DNA from: Klebsormidium nitens | Lineage: Eukaryota > Streptophyta > Klebsormidiophyceae > Klebsormidiales > Klebsormidiaceae | Length of the DNA stretch: 64,000 nucleotides | Assembly: GCA_000708835.1 (NCBI GenBank) | Contig: DF237272.1 | Location: 1 to 64,000 of the forward strand | Direction: 5' to 3' | In this document: piece by piece, positions 1 to 11,400 of the stretch | Layout: each line of letters opens with the position of its first letter | Numbering within the stretch: position 1 is the stretch's first letter | Notes under the pieces: generated by a model | Told to the model about the DNA's origin: nothing | Database searches by the model: none | The model's input: the letters and a program-made list of their open reading frames with translations, nothing else | Position numbers and translations under genes: made by a program

Positions 1-1994
1 CCGATGGTGCTTCCTCTACTTAAACAAGCCGCCTGCTATCTATCGCTTTGATTTGATGACCAGTGGGGGCACACGGACTCACTTGGATTGTCGCCTTTCT
101 CCGTAAGGATGCCGATCCCGTAGAGATTATTCTTGCAAGTTGCACCGTCGGGCCAAGCGCTGGAAAGCCCCCAAATCAAACGCACATACAGCCTTCCCGC
201 TAGAAGGCCAAGACTCGGATATTCCGCGTCGTGGACTCGAACCTCTTCCTTATTCTTTCTGCAACAAAAACGAGGCTTGCGCTGTATTAATTCCTCAGTA
301 AAGCCATTGCAACAAAAGTCCTGGAGAGTGCCTGACCTTTTTCTCTCCTGGAGTAAAGATGCGAGAACCATAGCCTAAATATTTTGACAAGATACAGGAG
401 CAAGGAGCTGGGTGAGGGTGAGTTCTACGTGGGCGGTAGTTCAAAAATAGGGAGGCTGCTCTCAGAAAGGTTGAAAGAGACATGCTGAAGCATAACTTGG
501 GGAACATTTTTTCTGCGTACGATTTCTCAAAAGAGCCGTGATCTTCGGAAGTTGCTTGGGGCTGGATTTGAGGGGGATGTACCTGGCCGATTCTGCCCGA
601 GTAACAATCGGCATGGCTCTTTGACGAGCCTTGTTTTTGCAGGTTGCAAAGTGTATGTCAAGAAACCTGTCACAAGAGAGGACCACCGGGAATGTGAGCA
701 TCTAAAATCCGGCGATCAATTTTATTGAATTTGACACGTCTTCGATCAAAGCTGCGCTCGATTCTAAGCTTGTCTATAACTGTAAGAGTGGCGACAGGCA
801 ATGCAAATCACCTTGTGCAGACTGAACTCAGCCACCTGTATGCTGAAGGGCCGTCATCAAAAGGCTGCAGGTTCTCGTCAAAGGTGGAGCTCACTTTGAT
901 GATGTTCACGTATTTGACGTTCAAAGATCGCAAACTACTGAGCAGCATCACAAAGCTCCCTCCAGAGGGGCCGCGCATCAGAAGAGTGGCCCGGCCCGGG
1001 CCAGATGGTTAAGTCAAAACGTATCACAGGTTGTCAGCTTGTTGTCAGAGTGACGTAACACCGTACCATTCTTCAACAATCTAAAACAAAGGCCAACTGA
1101 TTATGATCTGGTCGCCCAGGATAGAAATGTTCACAAATAACAATGCGCTGAGTGCCAAATACGTGCCAATAATCTGCCGCGCCGCTGTCTCATGACACCT
1201 CCGAGACAGTAGCGCGCCTAATGATCACGCGCCAACTAGTCAACATGAGGGTGTAGGGCCAATCTATTGGAAGGAGATGAGCAATGACTTGCTTGGAAAC
1301 TTGCAGACATACGGGAGACACACCAAGGTCAGAAGGAGTGGAGTGGAGCCTGCCGCCAGGATAATGAGGTGCTTATCGACTTGTGGACGTTCCTTCACCT
1401 CCTCCACGTCACCACTCGCCGTGTGCTCAGCACTGCCGAGTCGTTGCCGTTTAATACAGAAGGGGGCATGGAAAATTGACTAGAAATTTGGGGTTGTACA
1501 GAAGCCTGGGCCGGCTTGGAAACAGATTCACTTCAATTCTGGTCCGACGCGCGGTACGATCGCGGCACGTATGCATGTCGCTTTCTCGCGGCGGGCGGGC
1601 AGGGAGCATGAGGGTTTCGAGCAAGGGTTCTGCCTCCGGTCAGAGATGCATTCCGGCGGAACCCTCAGGCACGAGGGAATACTGGTATGTACTGTTCAGT
1701 GCTTAGAAGATTCCGTCGCCGGCAACGAGGGGCGGAACGTTCCGTATCCAGAGCCCTTGAAGATGGTCGCGCAATGCTGTGTGTGTGTACTGTGTACAGC
1801 AGCTGTAGGTACAACCGGCCAGGAGGCAACTCGGAGGCGCCTCCATTGAGAATCTAGCTGAGCGTTTGGGATTAGGTACGGAAGTACCTACTTTCAATTG
1901 TTTGATTGCAGCACCTCCGTGGTCCTCGAGCATTGCAAAGTGCTGAGCCTCAGAGCGGTTGAATTCTTTACTGAAAGTTGAAGGCACAGTGAGC
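1..1994. other. Left intergenic region and Tic22-like promoter side
   Basis: No gene can be supported here. Open frames on both strands are short, overlap each other and match no family I recognise. The last few hundred bases must contain the promoter and 5' UTR of the downstream Tic22-like gene, but I see no decisive TATA box. The left edge could hold the end of a gene outside the window. Confidence 0.5.
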
Positions 1995-4900
1995 ATGGCT
2001 TTTCCAGACCGGTCTGGTAATGAGGCCGCATGCTCGACCAGCGCTCAGGGGACGCTGCTGCAGAACCTGTCCTTTGTGTCCCTCCTCCCTGACCCTAGGG
2101 CCAGAAGGAAAGAGGTTTATGCCATCCCACGTGTAGCATCGCTGTCTCTCAGTGCTGACGGCAGGCTGGGGAGCGTGCAAGATGTGGTTGGTTCCTGTAG
2201 AAAGTGGCAACATCAGATGGGGCAGAACTTGCGAGCATGGAGCAACGGGCTGTTGAAGGAGGACTCTGTGCAGAGAACTTTTAACTTTCTCAACAGGAGA
2301 AGCTCTTCCCTTGCGTCTCTGTCGACCTCATGGCAATCTGAAACGGTGCCGTACGAGCCACGAGAGGTTTTCAAGCTTGCAATGACAGAGGCACAGATCA
2401 CATCAAAGCTAGACTCAGTGCCCGTGTACACAGTGATCAATGCTGACAATGAGTTTGTGCTGGTGTCGGGCGGAGAAGAAGACAAGCCCGATGATACCAA
2501 GCACCTTGGTCTTTTCTGCTTCTCAGAGAAAGACGCGGCCGCCTTTTTGAAGCAGGTAAGCACACTACTTATGACAATTCCAACGTTCTTTTCATTGATA
2601 GCTAAGTTCTGGGTGGGAGGAAATTAAAATGATGGAAGGGTAAGCTGCTGCGGTTTTTGAGGGCAACGTGTAATTCCTGAATCACTTCTTCAGCACTTGA
2701 ATCCTTTGTACGACTTGAAAACGAGAAATTGCCCCCAAGCTTTGATATTGAGATTCTACATATCCCTGTGCTTCTGCCCTGATACCTTTGCATAGGAAGG
2801 TCGATGCGGCAGACTCTAGTCGCGAAACAGCCAGAAGATTCCATCGATGTACCACCTGTCATCAATCTTGGGAGCAAGCTCTGGGGGCTAAACCAGAATC
2901 TTTTGATTGAGGGGCAGTATTGCAACCTGACATAATGACACAAAATGTATTGCAGGTGAAAGACAGGGATCCTGCCCTCTTCCGGAACGCCAGAGTTGCT
3001 GCAGTGTCGCTGGAGAAGGTGCGCTCTCCTCCTAACCCGCTGAAAACTGTTGTAGTTCTGAATTTCAATGGACTGAAAGGACACAGGATTGAATGGTCCT
3101 CTTTTGATCTGGCGCAGTATCAAGTGTTGTCGTTGGAGTTCTTTACCACTGCTTCCTTTGTCTTCCATCATGTTTCCCAAAGTTGGTTCACTTCTTACGA
3201 GCTCTCGATGTTGGTGGTGATTGAAGGGGGTGAAGCATGTCAGAATTCGGTGTTTACTTCCTGACAGTCTTCGTTGAGTGGTTTTCTGACACAGAGCTCT
3301 TGACTTGTGAGCAGGTGTACACCCTAAGCTCGCAAGGGATTGCGTTCCGGTTTCTGCCGGATATTGCGCAAGTGGCAAAAGCAATCAAGGTGCGATGACT
3401 TCACCGAAAGGGTTGGTCAAGGCAGTACTGCCTGCCTATGTTGCACAACATCGACTGTTTGCGCTAGTCTCTCTATCTCGGCTCTGAGTCCATAGGCTTT
3501 GCTCCGGATCAGTGAGCTTGTAACTAGCTTTGTTCGAGTATCTTGTTGTTAGAGGGCAAATCACGCGTTTGGTCTCTAATCCCTAGATGAGGTGCGTGTT
3601 CGTCACTTAGTCACTTTGAGCCTTTTTAGCTTATCTCCACAGTCACCCTTCTCTGACAGTGCGCACGTTCTGGACTCTTGCAGGTGAAAGAGGAGGCACT
3701 GAATTCGTCCAACGTAAGTGCTTCCATTGTTTTGACTGCCAGCTTCGTCAACTCGTATCAAATCCATTTCAATCACTTTTAGAAGGAGCGTCAATAACCA
3801 CCAATATTCTGGTTCGTTTTATTCCTTAGTCCTTGCACGGCCTCGGGGCTTACCCCCCGTGATTGAGAAGTGGGCGTTCCCAAATGACATATACCATCTC
3901 CGTGGCGCTGTCCCTCAGGATATTTTCTTCCCGCAAGTAGAGTTTGCGTCAAAGTTGATAAGAAGAATTCTACCCGTCAGCACTTGTGAATACCCCCGTT
4001 TTAACTGTGACGAAACGGGCGGTTAGATATTGACTATAAGCAAGATCGGCTGGGTCAGGTTCGACACAAGTTCTACAACATGCCAAGTGGGTCTTAAACA
4101 CACTGCGACGTGCGCAAGGTTTTCCGACACAGTTCTGTGTGAGACTGACTCGTGCAGAGCGCGTAAGAGTTGCGCTGGAAAGGTTTGGTTGAGCAAGTGA
4201 TTCGTCTGCGTCTCTCATCAGTGCTGGAGCATCGGCTTGCTTTCGTCCTAGGCGTCCGTCAGTCCTTCCCGATACTCCATTCGAGCTCTCAAAAGAAAAT
4301 TTATGTGCAAAAGCTACTTTGCTTAAGCGCTGCTTCCGTGGGTCAATACGAGATCTAAATCCGCGCCTTCTGTCCTTCCAAAGCCTGATCCTCGAAGTGT
4401 CCACTGTCTGACTGATTGCCTTTTCTCATGGACAACATCGCTGCTCGTCGTTTATCGTTCGACCTAAGCCGGGCTCATACAAGCTTTTTCCTGGTTTTTT
4501 TCATCGTAGCTCTGTTAAGCCTCCTTTTTTCTCCGGTTCAGCGTTCCCTGCTATACGTGGCCCCTTCTTTCCCTGCTACAGCTGTCGGGATTTCGCTGAT
4601 CAAATGCGACAAACCGATCAAGAACTTCAAGAGCTTGAGCGCCTCCCTAAAGCTCGTCGTCTCTGACGGTCTTCCTGCCCTAGGTGTGCGCAATGCTCTT
4701 ATTTAACCCGTCTGCTTGCTTTCCGACTGTTGGGGGCCGCTACAGGCAAAGGCAACAAGCCGGAGACAAAGTTTTCAGGCGTGTCTTAATACCCGATTGC
4801 CGTTCTTATCCGCGTCCCTTTCTTTCGTTCTGTCTTCCAGCCGTTGGGGTCCGTTCCTGGCAAAGGCGACAAGCCGAAGAAAGAGTTCGACGGCGTGCCG

Positions 4901-5638
4901 GTGTTCCAGAGCCACCACCTGGCGCTGCGCGCGGGCAACAAGCGGTACTGCCCCATCTTCTTCCGGTACGAGGATGTCGAGGCGGCGCTCAAGAAGGCCA
5001 AGAGCCGCGAGGAGCGGACCAGCAAGAAGATGATCAACCAGGACCACAGTATACAGGTGCGCTCAGCAGCATTCGGTCTTATCATCGATGTACTGCGGTT
5101 ACGAACTCGCGAGCGATGAAGGTAGCGCCGAACATTTCAATTCCCATAAGTGGAGTGGAACTACCCCGCTTCCGTGGGGTTCAATGAGGCGTCTAGATAT
5201 CTCGAAATTTTCTTGGGCTGGCCCTTTCGTGATGAACAGGGTTGGTAGGCGGTGAGCTTGACTTCGACGGCTGTCTTCGAACGGGCTCTTAGCTGGGAGC
5301 AGCCGAACTTCAACGCTTTGGAGTCGCACAGACGAACTTTGAAGGGTCTTACCCGAGTTCTCCAGCAAGCTCTCTGCAGCAATCATGCGTTCCCAAGGTT
5401 TCTTGCCTTGCCCGTCGCAAGTTGTCGTTCCCTTGTCACAGCAAGTCATTTGTAGACCTATTTCGCGAGCTCTCGCATTTGTTTCCAGGTCGGCAGTTTT
5501 GAGGACTGCCTGAGGCGGCTGGAGCGGGCCGACATCAACTCCGAATGGGGAGACGTGGTGTTCATCCCTCCTGGTGATGACATGCTGGAAAGGCTGGACG
5601 CGACGGCGCAAGCCGGAAGCAAGACGGTGATCACATGA
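1995..5638 (+). CDS. Tic22-like chloroplast protein import component, six exons
   Basis: Exons are 1995-2555, 2956-3018, 3315-3389, 3684-3713, 4841-5056 and 5489-5638, all joined in phase 0, giving 364 aa. Tic22 proteins are soluble intermembrane-space chaperones that pass precursors between the TOC and TIC translocons of the plastid envelope. Family blocks are visible: VPVYTVINADNEFVLVSG and LGLFCFSEKDAAAFLKQ near the end of exon 1, GIAFRFLPDIAQV in exon 3, VPVFQSHHLALRAGNKRYCP with IFFRYEDVEAAL in exon 5, and WGDVVFIPPGDDMLE at the C terminus. The first 120 or so residues are Ser/Arg-rich and may include a transit peptide. ATG 1995 is the first methionine in the open frame of exon 1. The protein is somewhat longer than the typical 250-310 aa. 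The intron before exon 5 holds two decayed copies of that exon's 5' edge. The family call is firm, the exact start less so. Confidence 0.88.
4577..4782 (+). repeat. Two decayed echoes of exon 5 edge, Tic22-like gene
   Basis: The exon 5 acceptor and its first ~50 bases (4831-4890) are copied twice upstream in the same intron. The nearer copy at about 4722-4782 shares gcaaaggcaacaagccgga, offset 114 bp from the exon. A more degraded copy at about 4577-4640 shares caaatgcgacaaaccgatc, a further 146 bp upstream. Both are in direct orientation, and neither has a clean acceptor plus open frame. Confidence 0.7.
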
Positions 5639-7178
5639 GAGCCAAGTTTTGACTTTTCAGTATACCCTGGACCTAGGCAAGGCATATTGTACAGTTGACA
5701 AGAAGAACGGCTGTTTGTCAGGCATCGTAAGGAGTACAGTCTCGAGTCTGCCCAGTTTTGCAAACCTGATCAAGCGAGAAGAGCATGTGTAAGATCCCGT
5801 GATTGAACACGGAATATTCCAAAGCCTACAAATCAGTCGCGTATTTCCATCTGATCGGTCCATGGTTTTGCCATGTCTGGCATGCATCTTTGAGTCAGAT
5901 TTGGTGATTGGCTTCGGCTGGTCCGGTTGCATGCGATCAGAGATGATGCCATCATGAAGCTTTTCCAATCAAGAATCTGTTGGGCTCGTCGTGGATCAGC
6001 GTTGTGCTTTATGAACGTACACAGTAAATGACCTGTATCTGGGCGACTGCCTGACTTGGCATATTGTTTGTAGATTGATTAAGACCGATGTGGCTGAGAG
6101 GCAGCACCAGGCGGGTGCGCCGGTGCACATGCTCAACCTCAAGTTCTATTGGAGTGACTAGCTAGGGCCCCATATACTTGTGCAATGGGTTGGGCTACGA
6201 AAATTGGAATCAATATGTGGTATAAGGAATCTTAATGCATAAAGATGCATGCAGCTACTCCCTTTAAGCACCGCAATGATCGCTACAAAGATGCACTGCC
6301 CCATGTCCGGGGCAATCACTTGTGTAGATTTATCGATCAAACGTTGGACGTACACTGACACTTTATTTGCCTTCATTAATGATTCCAAATGCAGCGCTTC
6401 GGATCATGACGGGATGCACAGAGTACATTCCAGCCTTACAATCTGTCCATGTCACAATCATACAATCATGCCGCCTCATTGCACCACGTATATAGCAGGT
6501 CCACCACTTTGGGCCCGGCTGCATGAACCAGAACCAACTTTTTGCAATTATTCCTCACTAGGTTGGACTGACACGTCGTATAGGGATCTCATTACAGATG
6601 TGCATTATCTAGACCACTTCAGTTCAGGCCAAAGCATTGCCTTCGCCTGCACACAGCATGATGCGGAAATCACATCTTGCCAATCCACATTTCACAATGA
6701 AAAGATAACAGTCTAGTCTCCTCAAACATGCCCACCGACTTGAGGCATCAAGAGATGCAATCTTGATTCATCTATGCTGTATCCTGATACTTTCCACATT
6801 GCGCGAGGAACTTATTGCAAGAAAAAGATGGAATCTGATGGAGCACAGCGAGACCTGCTGACAAGTCTGTTTCAGACATTTGGCACTTCGAGCTGTATCG
6901 GATAGATCGACACATGGCAATCAGTCCACCAGTATGATACTCATAAGGTTGATCACAAGGCTTCAGGCTTGAGAGTATGTTTCCAAACTTCCCATGAACC
7001 ACAGTGACCACGATCTTGGACAGGAGTCAGTCCTACAATTGAGGTCGCTTACTATTCACATCTACAAACTAGCAGTTTCTACGGCACTCATCACAGTCTG
7101 TCCCAATGTTTCCCATGCCGCAAAATGCAGCAACGATCGGGGAGGAAATAGGACTTATTGTGTTGCGCCTGTTGCCCC
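5639..7178. other. Convergent intergenic region between Tic22-like and small protein genes
   Basis: This stretch must hold the two facing 3' UTRs. It is AT-richer than the coding exons. A 155-codon frame at 6249-6716 (+) has no recognisable similarity. A short open stretch ending at 6161 follows an acceptor-like tag, but its phase matches no usable upstream donor. Confidence 0.5.
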
Positions 7179-7559
7179 TCAGAAGATTATCCGGATGGCC
7201 GGTTGCTCCGCCCCGCCATCTTCAATTACCTCCCACTTGCACGGCTCGTGCTCGTCAGAGATTGGACAGAACCCAGCCAGCGTCAACCCCTTGTTGCCCC
7301 CCGCCGACCCAAATTCAAAAACGCTTGTTGTCAACTCTAGTTTCTTTTCTTTCTTCTTCCTTTTGGTTCCCCCGAGCACCCCTGCTAAAATTTCATCCTC
7401 CACCTTTTCGCTGGCCTCTGCAACGTTTGGCCCAGCTCCAGCAGACCGCTCAATTTCTTTTGGTTTCTCCAGTATTGCGCTGGTTGAACTTTCCGCACCC
7501 CGCACTTCGGCTGCTTCTTCTAGAGGCGCCGCCTTCTTCTTGCCACCAAAAAAACCCAT
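7179..7559 (-). CDS. Small lysine-rich protein, conserved-looking C terminus, function unknown
   Basis: This is a single-exon frame of 126 aa, from ATG at 7559 to TGA at 7179. The N terminus reads MGFFGGKKKAAPLEE, followed by an acidic/alanine-rich linker and a basic patch, TKRKKKEKKLEL. The compact C-terminal segment, GFCPISDEHEPCKWEV followed by a short tail ending IRIIF, resembles the end of small uncharacterised proteins conserved in land plants. I recall that family only from its pattern, so no function is assigned. No signal peptide or membrane segment is visible. The gene is divergent from the FAD oxidoreductase, sharing about 0.85 kb of upstream DNA. The opposite strand is also open for long stretches here but carries no family signature. 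Confidence 0.6.
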   Translation of the reverse strand: MGFFGGKKKAAPLEEAAEVRGAESSTSAILEKPKEIERSAGAGPNVAEASEKVEDEILAGVLGGTKRKKKEKKLELTTSVFEFGSAGGNKGLTLAGFCPISDEHEPCKWEVIEDGGAEQPAIRIIF

Positions 7560-8404
7560 CTTTTCAAAGAGAAGACCTCAACGAACTCTGTACAATCGTA
7601 TTAAAGAGAGCAGAAAGACACCCAATAAAAGAGAACCAACCGCTGATCTGACCTGCACCAAGCTCACAGAAGAAAAGACCAAGTGCAGGTTTCCTCGTTC
7701 AAAAGAACTCGATCAAAAAACTAGATGCGGTAGTTAATTCGAGGTCGGTCGCGTAACCCTTGTCTCGTATGTAGTTCCATGTACTGTTACCGGCTGCTTC
7801 AAACCGTTCTCACTCACAAGCCGCCCTGAGTTGAACTTGCAAACCCTAATTTCCATGCATGCATTGGTTTGAAATTGAATTTGAAAGAGGAGGAACTTGC
7901 TCTCGGGCTATTGCTATTTCTGGGGCTATTAGGCCGTCCGAATTATATTTCCGGTTTCCTGTCCACTCCCTCCGGGGGTGGGTCGGTCGGTCGGAAGAAT
8001 ATGATAAATATTCCTCAGAGAATGGTAAGGGTTATTTTGGCGGATATCAGCGATACCGCGCCCCTATGACTTCCATAAGGCCTCCTCCGGTACGCACCAG
8101 CGTTTTCACTAGCGTTGGTAGTCAACTCGGACTAGACACCGAGGTACAAACCTTTCAGAGTATATATGTTGATCATCCATGTTGACTGATTGCGTCTTAT
8201 TGTTCAACAAAAATCCCGTTTTGGACGACAAATGCCGGTTTTGAATTCCAAAATATCAGAATATTTTATCAGCCGACTCGGAAATTCTTCAGAATTTGGA
8301 TCGGTCGGGGACAGGAAACCGCCAATCAAATTCGGACGGCCTTAGTATTGCACAACAGTGGGCTCTGATCTTGGAAGGTCGGGCACCTTTTGTCTGGGGC
8401 AGCA
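7560..8404. promoter_or_regulatory. Shared divergent promoter region carrying a MITE
   Basis: This is the interval between the small-protein start codon on the minus strand and the FAD oxidoreductase start codon on the plus strand. It contains a telo-box-like AAACCCTAA at 7841-7849, a palindromic RY-type CATGCATGCA at 7854-7863, and a 410-bp inverted-repeat element at 7932-8341 that ends only about 60 bp before the FAD ATG. Telo-boxes and RY elements are known plant promoter motifs. Their activity here is inference. Confidence 0.5.
7932..8341. mobile_element. PIF/Harbinger-type MITE with TTA target-site duplication
   Basis: The ends are inverted repeats. The left end begins GGCCGTCCGAATTATATTTC, and the right end, read on the minus strand, begins GGCCGTCCGAATTTGATTGG. 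Both continue into GGTTTCCTGTCC, giving about 36 bp of imperfect inverted repeat. The element is flanked by TTA on both sides (7929-7931 and 8342-8344), the target duplication typical of PIF/Harbinger elements. The 410-bp interior is AT-rich, encodes no transposase and is non-autonomous. Confidence 0.8.
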
Positions 8405-11400
8405 ATGGCGACGAGTAGCGTTGGTGCTCTCCTCCAGACTGCTCATATCGGCCACCACCTTTCATCAGAGCAATCCTCGGAACAGGGTAGTATCAAAAGC
8501 TTCCGCAATGTTGGTGCTTACGAGCATGCCACTCGCCCTTTCTCCTTTGGTAGCAAGGAGGCTCTCCGCATCAGGAATCTACTAGTGCAATCACTCTCCA
8601 AAGCGTCGTCAAGAGCTGCATCTGCTCCATACGGTCCTCGCCAAAGTCGAAGACAAGGACAGGCGCCAGAACAAGTAAAATGTGCCGCAAGGAAGCGCTT
8701 TGATTCGTCGGAGCTGGGAGAGCGGAGCCTGGATACAGAAGCTGACGTTGTGATCATTGGGGCTGGAATTATTGGGTTGAGTATTGCACACACGCTGCTA
8801 AGGGACACTCCCTTCTCGGTGGCGGTGATTGACCGGGCGCAGCCATGCGCGGGGGCTACGGGGGCAGGTAAGTCGGCCAGGCTCGAAAAGCCAATGAGAA
8901 ACCCAAAGAAAACTGATCTGTTTAGTTTAAGGTCAGCAATTGCTCAGTGGTTTTCCATGGCTGATGGAGTGGTGGTGCGGGGAGTTAGGGCTGCTAGATA
9001 GGAAGAGCTCCTCTGTGATATACTTGCCTTTTCCTTAATGCAACGGGTGCCTTCGAAAAGCCCCTTTGGTGTTCCCTGAATGCAACTAGAGCCAATGATT
9101 GAAGAGCCCTGCACTAGACAGGGTACTAACCATCCACAAAATGACAAAACAAGACACGGATTTGTCAAGTTGAAGGCAATCAGTCCAATGATTGTAGCGA
9201 CCATTTAAAGTGTCATTTACAGAGGGGTTTGCAATGAATCTAGCTCTCACTGACATGCCAATCAGGCTATCCTCCTGCAAGGAAACAAGGATGGTTGACT
9301 TCCCCTCCTCACAAAACAAATCGTTACAATCGTGACAAGCAAAGCGAACTTGTGCTGCCGCCAGAATCTCAGACCCACTTCTTGTCGCAGGCCAAGGCTA
9401 CATCTGGCTTGGCAACCGGCAGCCCGGCACTCCCGCCTGGGACTTTGCCAAATGGAGCAAGTCTCTCTGGGAAGACTTTGCTGATGAGCTAGCGCTCGAA
9501 CCTTCTCAAACCACTGCACCCCTGGGGTGGAACAAGAATGGGAGCCTTCTGGTGGCGGGAAATGGGAAAGAAGCAGCGGCGCTGAAGACACAGGTGGACC
9601 TTCTTCAGAGCGCGGGACTGGGAGCCGAGCTGTGGGATGCTCAGAGGACACGGTGAGGGGTTTGGATGACATCAACTTCGGGTTAACAATTTGTGGTTCC
9701 CTTTCAACCTCAATTGTTCTGTAGAGACCAGGGAGACAAAGAAAACTTATTTCATCGTCTATTGAAATCATATTTTGAATTGGTTATATGGGCCCAACAA
9801 GAAGAGTTGCACCTGACGGTTCGTATTACCATGGGTTCACACCTACGAATCTTGAGACTTTAACCCGTATTCGATTCCCATCCGACCCTGCATTCATGCC
9901 CCAAATCGACCTTGATTTCATTCCGTCAGAAGAAATTTAGGGCCACAGCGGTGGCTGCCTCTTACGCCTTTTAATCAAATGCGAACTACATCAGCTGTCA
10001 ATTCAAATCGCCTTGTTTCAATTCTCACGTTTGGCCACTTGTTTTTGTGTAGAGCCGTTGAGCCGGCCCTCTTGATTGAAGACGACGGTGGGGCGGCCTT
10101 TCTGCCGGACGATGCGCAACTAGACGCGGAGCTCGCGGTCGCTGCCTTGCGGGCCCGGTGCCAAGGACACGTGGCAGCAGGACGCTACACGGAGCTCTTT
10201 TACGAACCGGTCCAAACGTTTCTGTGGTAAGGACAACCTTCTGTCACACAAGGTTCCTTGTAAGCGAGCAATCAACGGAAATGTTTTTGCCGTAAAGGTC
10301 AACTGTCATGGCATCCGCAGGCTTGCTTCTAAGACCGTCAGTAGCTCCCATAGGCAAAGCGCGAAGAATTGCTTTCCAAAACAGGTATATTTCGAAGGAC
10401 TATCATGAATGATGAAGAAACATACGGTCAGAGTCTGAGCGATTTGGCGTCGTGGAAACGTCCAGAAACTCCATTGCGGTCGTTTAATTCCGGGGTAAAG
10501 TGGCTGACTTTGTAAAACTCGCGCTGCGTAAAAGAAGGGCATGGGTTATTCTCGTTAGGTTCCTGACATGTAAGAAGCTCGAGAAACACGAATGACTAGT
10601 AGATTCCCGTTCTGTCAGGAGGAAAGCGTTCACAACGCGACCCTCCTTCAGTCACTCTCCCTAAACCATATCGTGTTCCTTACGTTTTTGAAAGAGCTCT
10701 TGCTACTCTGACAGTTTTCTTCCTGATGAAACGGCAATCGCCACCTCGCAACGTGCTCTATAGAATGTCAGCTTCCGCCTAAACACGGCCCGCAGCGTTA
10801 TCAGATCTGGCCGTCCGGCGCAATCACTCCCGAACAGTCACGCTGCACAATGACTGTCACAATCGAAGCACAGTCACTTCTTCCCAATTGCAGGTCTTCG
10901 GACGGTTCGGCGGTCCAAGGCGTCCGCACCAGTAAGCGCACCGTCCGGGCGAACCGGTCCGTCATCCTGGCCACCGGGGCATGGACGAGTGACGTTTTGG
11001 CTGCGGATTCGGACGGCAGAACCGAGTTGGGGTCCGCATTTGCCGCAATAAGCCCGCGAAAGGTGGGTAGAGGGGCCAATATCCGAGAAACTTTGGCTGC
11101 TAACCAGGCTGATTACCAGTTTTAAGTACAAGGTTATTGGACAAGTAACCGGGCTTTAATCTGTTTCCGTCCTGGTTCACCGCCCGAATCTGGTCATTGG
11201 ACACATAAACACTGTCTAACCAGCGCATAACCAGCTCAGAACCGTCCATGGTCAAGGGCCAAAAACGCCTGTGACTTTGCAATATCGTTATTTGTTGCTT
11301 TCAGGAGTCATCTTTTGAATGTTGTCCAGCGCTTCGCTGGTGTGTGTTGTCTGTGCGGCGGGGATGGCGATTGGCAGACCTCGCGTGCTAGGTCTGCCAC

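Noticed and set aside
2602-3384. 260-codon minus-strand open frame across Tic22-like introns
   Set aside because: It is antisense to well supported exons and introns and has no recognisable product.
6074-6161. Possible alternative last exon of the Tic22-like gene ending LNLKFYWSD
   Set aside because: It follows an acceptor-like tag and ends in a stop, but needs an upstream donor in phase 2. All nearby exons end in phase 0, so it cannot be joined in frame.
6249-6716. 155-codon open frame on the + strand
   Set aside because: Cys/His-scattered sequence without family similarity, in AT-rich 3' flanking DNA. Length alone is compatible with chance.
6994-7737. Long plus-strand frames opposite the small lysine-rich gene
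   Set aside because: They are antisense to the minus-strand frame, which has an ATG start, a coherent composition and a conserved-looking C terminus.
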